A DNA stretch of 64,000 nt, taken from Dechloromonas denitrificans. GTDB taxonomy: Bacteria; Pseudomonadota; Gammaproteobacteria; Burkholderiales; Rhodocyclaceae. The notes below the pieces were generated by a model. It did not search any database. It saw only the letters and a list, made by a program, of their open reading frames with translations, and was not told the DNA's origin. Shown here one piece after another: positions 60,950 through 64,000 of this stretch (the first letter of the stretch is position 1; every line of letters starts with the position of its first letter). Where the stretch lies: assembly GCF_001551835.1 (NCBI RefSeq), contig NZ_LODL01000002.1:62001-126000 (forward strand), read 5' to 3'. A program made the translations under genes and the position numbers.

Positions 60950-61624
60950 TCAGTGCGTCCGGCGCAGGAAACTGCTGGCCCGCGATTCATCGATCAGCCG
61001 GGCGGCGGTCGTGATGTCCTTGTCGGTCACCCGGACCAGCAGCATCTGGAACAGGCGGGCCAGCATCAGTGTGTTGGCCATCGCATCGCGCCGGGCCCCG
61101 CCGGCCTCCAGCCCGAACAGTTCGAGCCATTGATCGAGCGGTAGCAGGGTGTGCGACTTCTCCTCGAACATCACCGGCAACAGCCAGGCCAGATCGACCC
61201 ATTGCGGCTCGAAATTGATCCCCAGCCGTTCCTTGTACAGGCGCTGCAGGAAGCCGCCGACATAGGGCACATGGTAAGTGACCAGCGGTGCCTTGGCGGC
61301 GAATTGCAAAAAGGCCATTAATTGACGGTCGACCGTAGCACTATCACCATCGAAGCTGGCGAAGTCGAGATAGAAGGCGTCTTCCGGCTGCACCATGCCC
61401 CCCTGGCTAACCGCGGTGGCGGCGATGCCGAGCAGCTCGTCGCTGTCCGGATTGAGGCCGGTGCTGACAATGTCGATGACCAGGTAACGGACATGAAAAT
61501 GCGCGTCGTCGAGCTCCGGCGCCGGCAAGTTCCGCCAGGCCTCGATGGCGGCCCGCACATCGTCCGGCAGGTGTTCGGGCGAGCCGGCCTTGAAGAGAAG
61601 CTTCTTGAGGCTGAACATGCTCAA
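60950..61624 (-). CDS. DnaQ-like 3'-5' exonuclease domain, degenerate
   Basis: A 224-residue protein with the DEDD-exonuclease fold outline. The first motif reads VIDIVSTGLNP: Asp51 is present, but the second acidic residue (usual DxE) is Val53. The second motif YHVPYVGGFL has no clear Asp, and the third (GARRDAMANT) keeps an Asp but not the usual His. It is therefore probably inactive as an exonuclease and may bind nucleotides or RNA. ATGA overlap with the DUF294 gene ties it to symporter regulation. Adjacent position is shared with similar clusters in other bacteria. Confidence 0.75.
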   Translation of the reverse strand: MSMFSLKKLLFKAGSPEHLPDDVRAAIEAWRNLPAPELDDAHFHVRYLVIDIVSTGLNPDSDELLGIAATAVSQGGMVQPEDAFYLDFASFDGDSATVDRQLMAFLQFAAKAPLVTYHVPYVGGFLQRLYKERLGINFEPQWVDLAWLLPVMFEEKSHTLLPLDQWLELFGLEAGGARRDAMANTLMLARLFQMLLVRVTDKDITTAARLIDESRASSFLRRTH

Positions 61625-63582
61625 TTCACCTGGTAATCGAGTTTGAGGCGGGTCTGGAGCTTGCGCGCCTGGCGGAAGGATTCCTTCAGGATGCGGCGAT
61701 CCAGCTCGTTCAGCGTATCCGGGTTGATCAGGTTGTCGCCCTGCGTGCCCGGCTCGCCTTCCAGATACTGGTGCTGCAGGCGCAGCAACTGGATGAAGTC
61801 GAGGCCTTCGAGGATGGCATTGATTTCCTCGTCGCGAATCGACAGCCGCTTGGAGGCCAGACGCAGGCGCTGCACCGAGTTGGTGTTATGGACGCCGGTG
61901 GCCAGCGCGTAGATGCGCGCGACATCGACAAAGATACGCGAGCCGTATTTCTTGAGGTCGATCTTGCCCGGCTGGTCCGGCTCGAGATCGGTCAGGAAAT
62001 CGCGGATCTTGCCGAGCGGCGGTTCGACATCGAGCGCATTGTGCGCCATGGCGCGCAGGAACATCGGGTTGGACGAAGTCTGGGCCAGCAGGTGGCGGCG
62101 CATCGACTCGGCCAGTTCGATCTTGCCGAACAGCGGCCGGAAGTCGAAGAAGATGGTCGCATTGAGCAGCGCTTCCGGCTGCGGCACGCGGATCCAGTTG
62201 CTGAACTGATCGCGCCACTCGTCCAGAGTCAGGCACCACTGCGGGTTGCTGGCCATGATGTTGCCCTTGCACAGCGGGAAGCCGCAACGGTCGAGATCCT
62301 TGTTGACGTCCAGGGCATAGGCCAGAAAACGCTGGCGCAGCGCGTCGACCGCGTCCGTGTCGGGGCAGGCGAAAACGATGCCGTTATCCTGGTCGGTACT
62401 GAAGGTCTGCTCGTCGCGGCCCTCCGAACCGAAAGCCAGCCAGGCCCAGTCGATGCCCTCGAAATTGTGCTTGTCGAGATTGAGCTGGATGACGCGGCGG
62501 GTCAGCGCATCGTTCAAGGCCGAAATGAACTGGGTCAGTTGCTCGGCACCGACGCCTTGGGCCAGCATGTTGAAGGCCAGTTGCCGGACATCGGCCGCCG
62601 CGTGCTGCAGCGCCTCGACGTTGTGCGCCCCTTCGATGGACTGGCGTATCTGGCGCAGGCCGACTCGTTGCAGCGCAAACAGGTCGCGCTCGGAAACGAC
62701 GCCGGTCAGCTTGCCCTCGGCATCGGTCACCAGCACGTGGCGAATACCGTGGGTGGCCATGGCCAGCATGGCGTCGTAGGCCGTGGCATGTTCTTCCAGC
62801 TTGAACGGGTTGGCCGACATCGCCTGGCTGATCGGCACGTCGTGCGGCAGATCGGCCAGCACGACCCGGTCGAGCAGGTCGGATCGGGTAAAAACGCCGA
62901 CCGGCTGGCGGTCTTCGCCGGCGATGACGAGCGAGCCGACCCCGGCCTGCGACATTTTTTCCAGCGCCGCCCGCAGCGGCGTCTCGGGCGCCACCGACAC
63001 CGGCGAGCGCGAGCCGATGCCGGCCAGCGGCGAATTCAGCGTCTGCTGTTCGCTGGCCCGCTGGGCGAACTGCAATTGCAACTGGCGCCTCGACTGGTCG
63101 AGCAGGCTGGCGATGTATTGCGTGCAAAACAGGTTGAATTCCGGACTGCTCGCCATCAGGCGCAGGAAATCCTCGGCCGGCAACTGGTAGCAGAAGGTGT
63201 CTTCGACCGCCGTGTAGGTATTGGTCGATGGCCGGCCGGCGGTCACCGCACCGATTGGAAAGCTCTCCCCGGCTCCGAGGCTGAGGATGGAATATTCGGT
63301 CACCGTCACCTCGCCGGCCTGGCGCGCCTGCACCTTGCCGGATTCGATCAGGTAGAAGAAGCGGACGTTGCCGGCAGCCGGCCCGACAATTTCGCTGCCG
63401 GCCGGGTGAAAGGCCAGTTGCGCCTTGTCGGCAAAAACCTGCAGCGCCTCGGCACCCATCTTGTCGAAGGGCGCGTGATTCTTTAAAAAGGCCAGGGTAT
63501 TGCCGGCGACGCGACGGCGCCCTTCCTGGCGCAGCGAGGTTTCCAGCGGATTCATGGTCGCTTGTTCTGTTTGTGTATTCAC
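61621..63582 (-). CDS. Cyclic-nucleotide/CBS/DUF294 nucleotidyltransferase-like regulator
   Basis: A 653-residue protein. Domains: cNMP-binding (about 35-150), a pair of CBS domains (about 190-310), a nucleotidyltransferase-like DUF294 core (FGSEGRDEQTFSTDQDNGIVF, the GlnD-type Gly-Ser and Asp-x-Asp) and a substrate-binding helical C-terminal domain. The GTG start has AAGAGG five bases upstream. It likely senses a nucleotide and modifies or regulates the symporter of its operon. A tandem paralogue follows at the window edge. Confidence 0.87.
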   Translation of the reverse strand: MNTQTEQATMNPLETSLRQEGRRRVAGNTLAFLKNHAPFDKMGAEALQVFADKAQLAFHPAGSEIVGPAAGNVRFFYLIESGKVQARQAGEVTVTEYSILSLGAGESFPIGAVTAGRPSTNTYTAVEDTFCYQLPAEDFLRLMASSPEFNLFCTQYIASLLDQSRRQLQLQFAQRASEQQTLNSPLAGIGSRSPVSVAPETPLRAALEKMSQAGVGSLVIAGEDRQPVGVFTRSDLLDRVVLADLPHDVPISQAMSANPFKLEEHATAYDAMLAMATHGIRHVLVTDAEGKLTGVVSERDLFALQRVGLRQIRQSIEGAHNVEALQHAAADVRQLAFNMLAQGVGAEQLTQFISALNDALTRRVIQLNLDKHNFEGIDWAWLAFGSEGRDEQTFSTDQDNGIVFACPDTDAVDALRQRFLAYALDVNKDLDRCGFPLCKGNIMASNPQWCLTLDEWRDQFSNWIRVPQPEALLNATIFFDFRPLFGKIELAESMRRHLLAQTSSNPMFLRAMAHNALDVEPPLGKIRDFLTDLEPDQPGKIDLKKYGSRIFVDVARIYALATGVHNTNSVQRLRLASKRLSIRDEEINAILEGLDFIQLLRLQHQYLEGEPGTQGDNLINPDTLNELDRRILKESFRQARKLQTRLKLDYQVN

Positions 63583-63597
63583 GACAACCTCTTCTTC

Positions 63598-64000
63598 TCA
63601 GAGTGCATAGTTTAGCTTGAGGCGCAATTGCAGTCGCCGTGCCTGTTTCAGCGACTCGCGCAGGATCGCCCGATCGACCTCGTTCAACTCGGCCGGCTTC
63701 AGGGCGTAACCGGCGGCCTTGCCCGCCGTGGCGTCAGCCATCTGTTGCTGCAGGCGCAGGCGCAAAATGTGCGAAAAAGCACCGTCGACCGCGGCAATCT
63801 CGTCAGCCTGCAAGCCGGCGGCGGCGCCGGCCTGGTGCAGGCGCTGGCTCGAATTGACGGCCGGCACGCCGGCCGCCAGCGCGAAAATACGCGCCGCATC
63901 GACAAAGATCCGGCTGCCGAATTTTTTCAGATCCAGCTGCCCTTCCGCATCGAGCGCCACCTCGCCGCGAAAGTTGAGCGGCGCCTCGGCCTGCACGGCG
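63598..64000 (-). CDS. DUF294-type regulator, C-terminal part
   Basis: The frame is open to the window end; 133 or more residues are visible. The sequence aligns with the C-terminal domain of the 653-residue neighbour: GKIDLKKYGSRIFVDVARIYALATG there and LDLKKFGSRIFVDAARIFALAAG here, and both end in a KQARRLQLRLKLNY-type helix. It is thus a tandem paralogue 15 bases upstream in the same operon. A GTG at 63996 exists but would remove the catalytic domain, so the gene very probably starts outside. Confidence 0.8.
   Translation of the reverse strand, partial: AVQAEAPLNFRGEVALDAEGQLDLKKFGSRIFVDAARIFALAAGVPAVNSSQRLHQAGAAAGLQADEIAAVDGAFSHILRLRLQQQMADATAGKAAGYALKPAELNEVDRAILRESLKQARRLQLRLKLNYAL

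Overview
The window is GC-rich (roughly 60-65 % by eye), densely coded, and chromosomal. The gene orders dapC-dapD-pilU-dapE-prmB and tig-clpP-clpX-lon-hupB, the trmJ/suhB pair, the type IV pilus ATPase, the c-di-GMP and two-component proteins and the oxygen-stress genes suggest a betaproteobacterium, most likely Rhodocyclaceae (Dechloromonas/Azonexus-like). The taxonomic call is inference; no rRNA is present. There are three tRNA genes (His, Val, Ser), no CRISPR array, and no transposase that I could recognise.

Layout. 1-6.1 kb: end of a nucleoside deaminase, then a lysine/diaminopimelate operon (dapC, dapD, dapE) interleaved with pilU and prmB. 6.1-8 kb: a small lipoprotein, dipeptidase pepD and tRNA-His. 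8-14.4 kb: protein quality control (tig, clpP, clpX, lon) followed by hupB and tRNA-Val. 14.4-17 kb: HDOD protein, trmJ, suhB. 17.3-25 kb: an accessory surface-protein locus with a sigma-54 activator, a FapF-like outer-membrane barrel, a FapD-like C39 peptidase and three secreted proteins. The largest is a 690-residue Gly/Ala/Ser/Asn-rich repeat protein whose gene sits behind a near-perfect sigma-54 promoter. It resembles the Fap functional-amyloid system, but its client proteins look different. 25.5-31 kb: a CheB-CheR-PAS-histidine kinase, its LuxR-type regulator and a PAS-GGDEF cyclase.

31-55.3 kb: a long stress island resembling the low-oxygen-activated (lxa) locus of Burkholderia cenocepacia. 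It holds three Hsp20 genes, a second Lon protease, rtcA, pcm, an ACP-acyl-AMP ligase-acyltransferase fusion, a PAS hybrid kinase with a receiver-only partner, a thiol-redox membrane protein, two paralogous cytochromes c, NAD salvage (pncA, pncB), a DHH protein, an APH-like/P-loop kinase fusion, an FHA protein and an AmmeMemoRadiSam radical-SAM protein. From 53.98 kb down to 43.9 kb the minus-strand genes are close enough to form one operon. 55.3-58.2 kb: a less GC-rich patch with a PEP-CTERM protein and a membrane acyltransferase next to tRNA-Ser. 58.3-64 kb: a symporter operon (cNMP/CBS/DUF294 protein, degenerate DnaQ-like protein, Na+/solute symporter, DUF4212 subunit), with the end of a second DUF294 protein at the edge.

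The two most interesting observations are the Fap-like sigma-54-controlled locus and an over-represented bipartite DNA motif. The motif is CTGCGGTCGAC, 15 bases, then A-W-W-T. It occurs as eight exact cores plus many one-mismatch copies on both strands, inside genes and between them. Its architecture resembles the DNA-uptake signal sequences of Pasteurellaceae.
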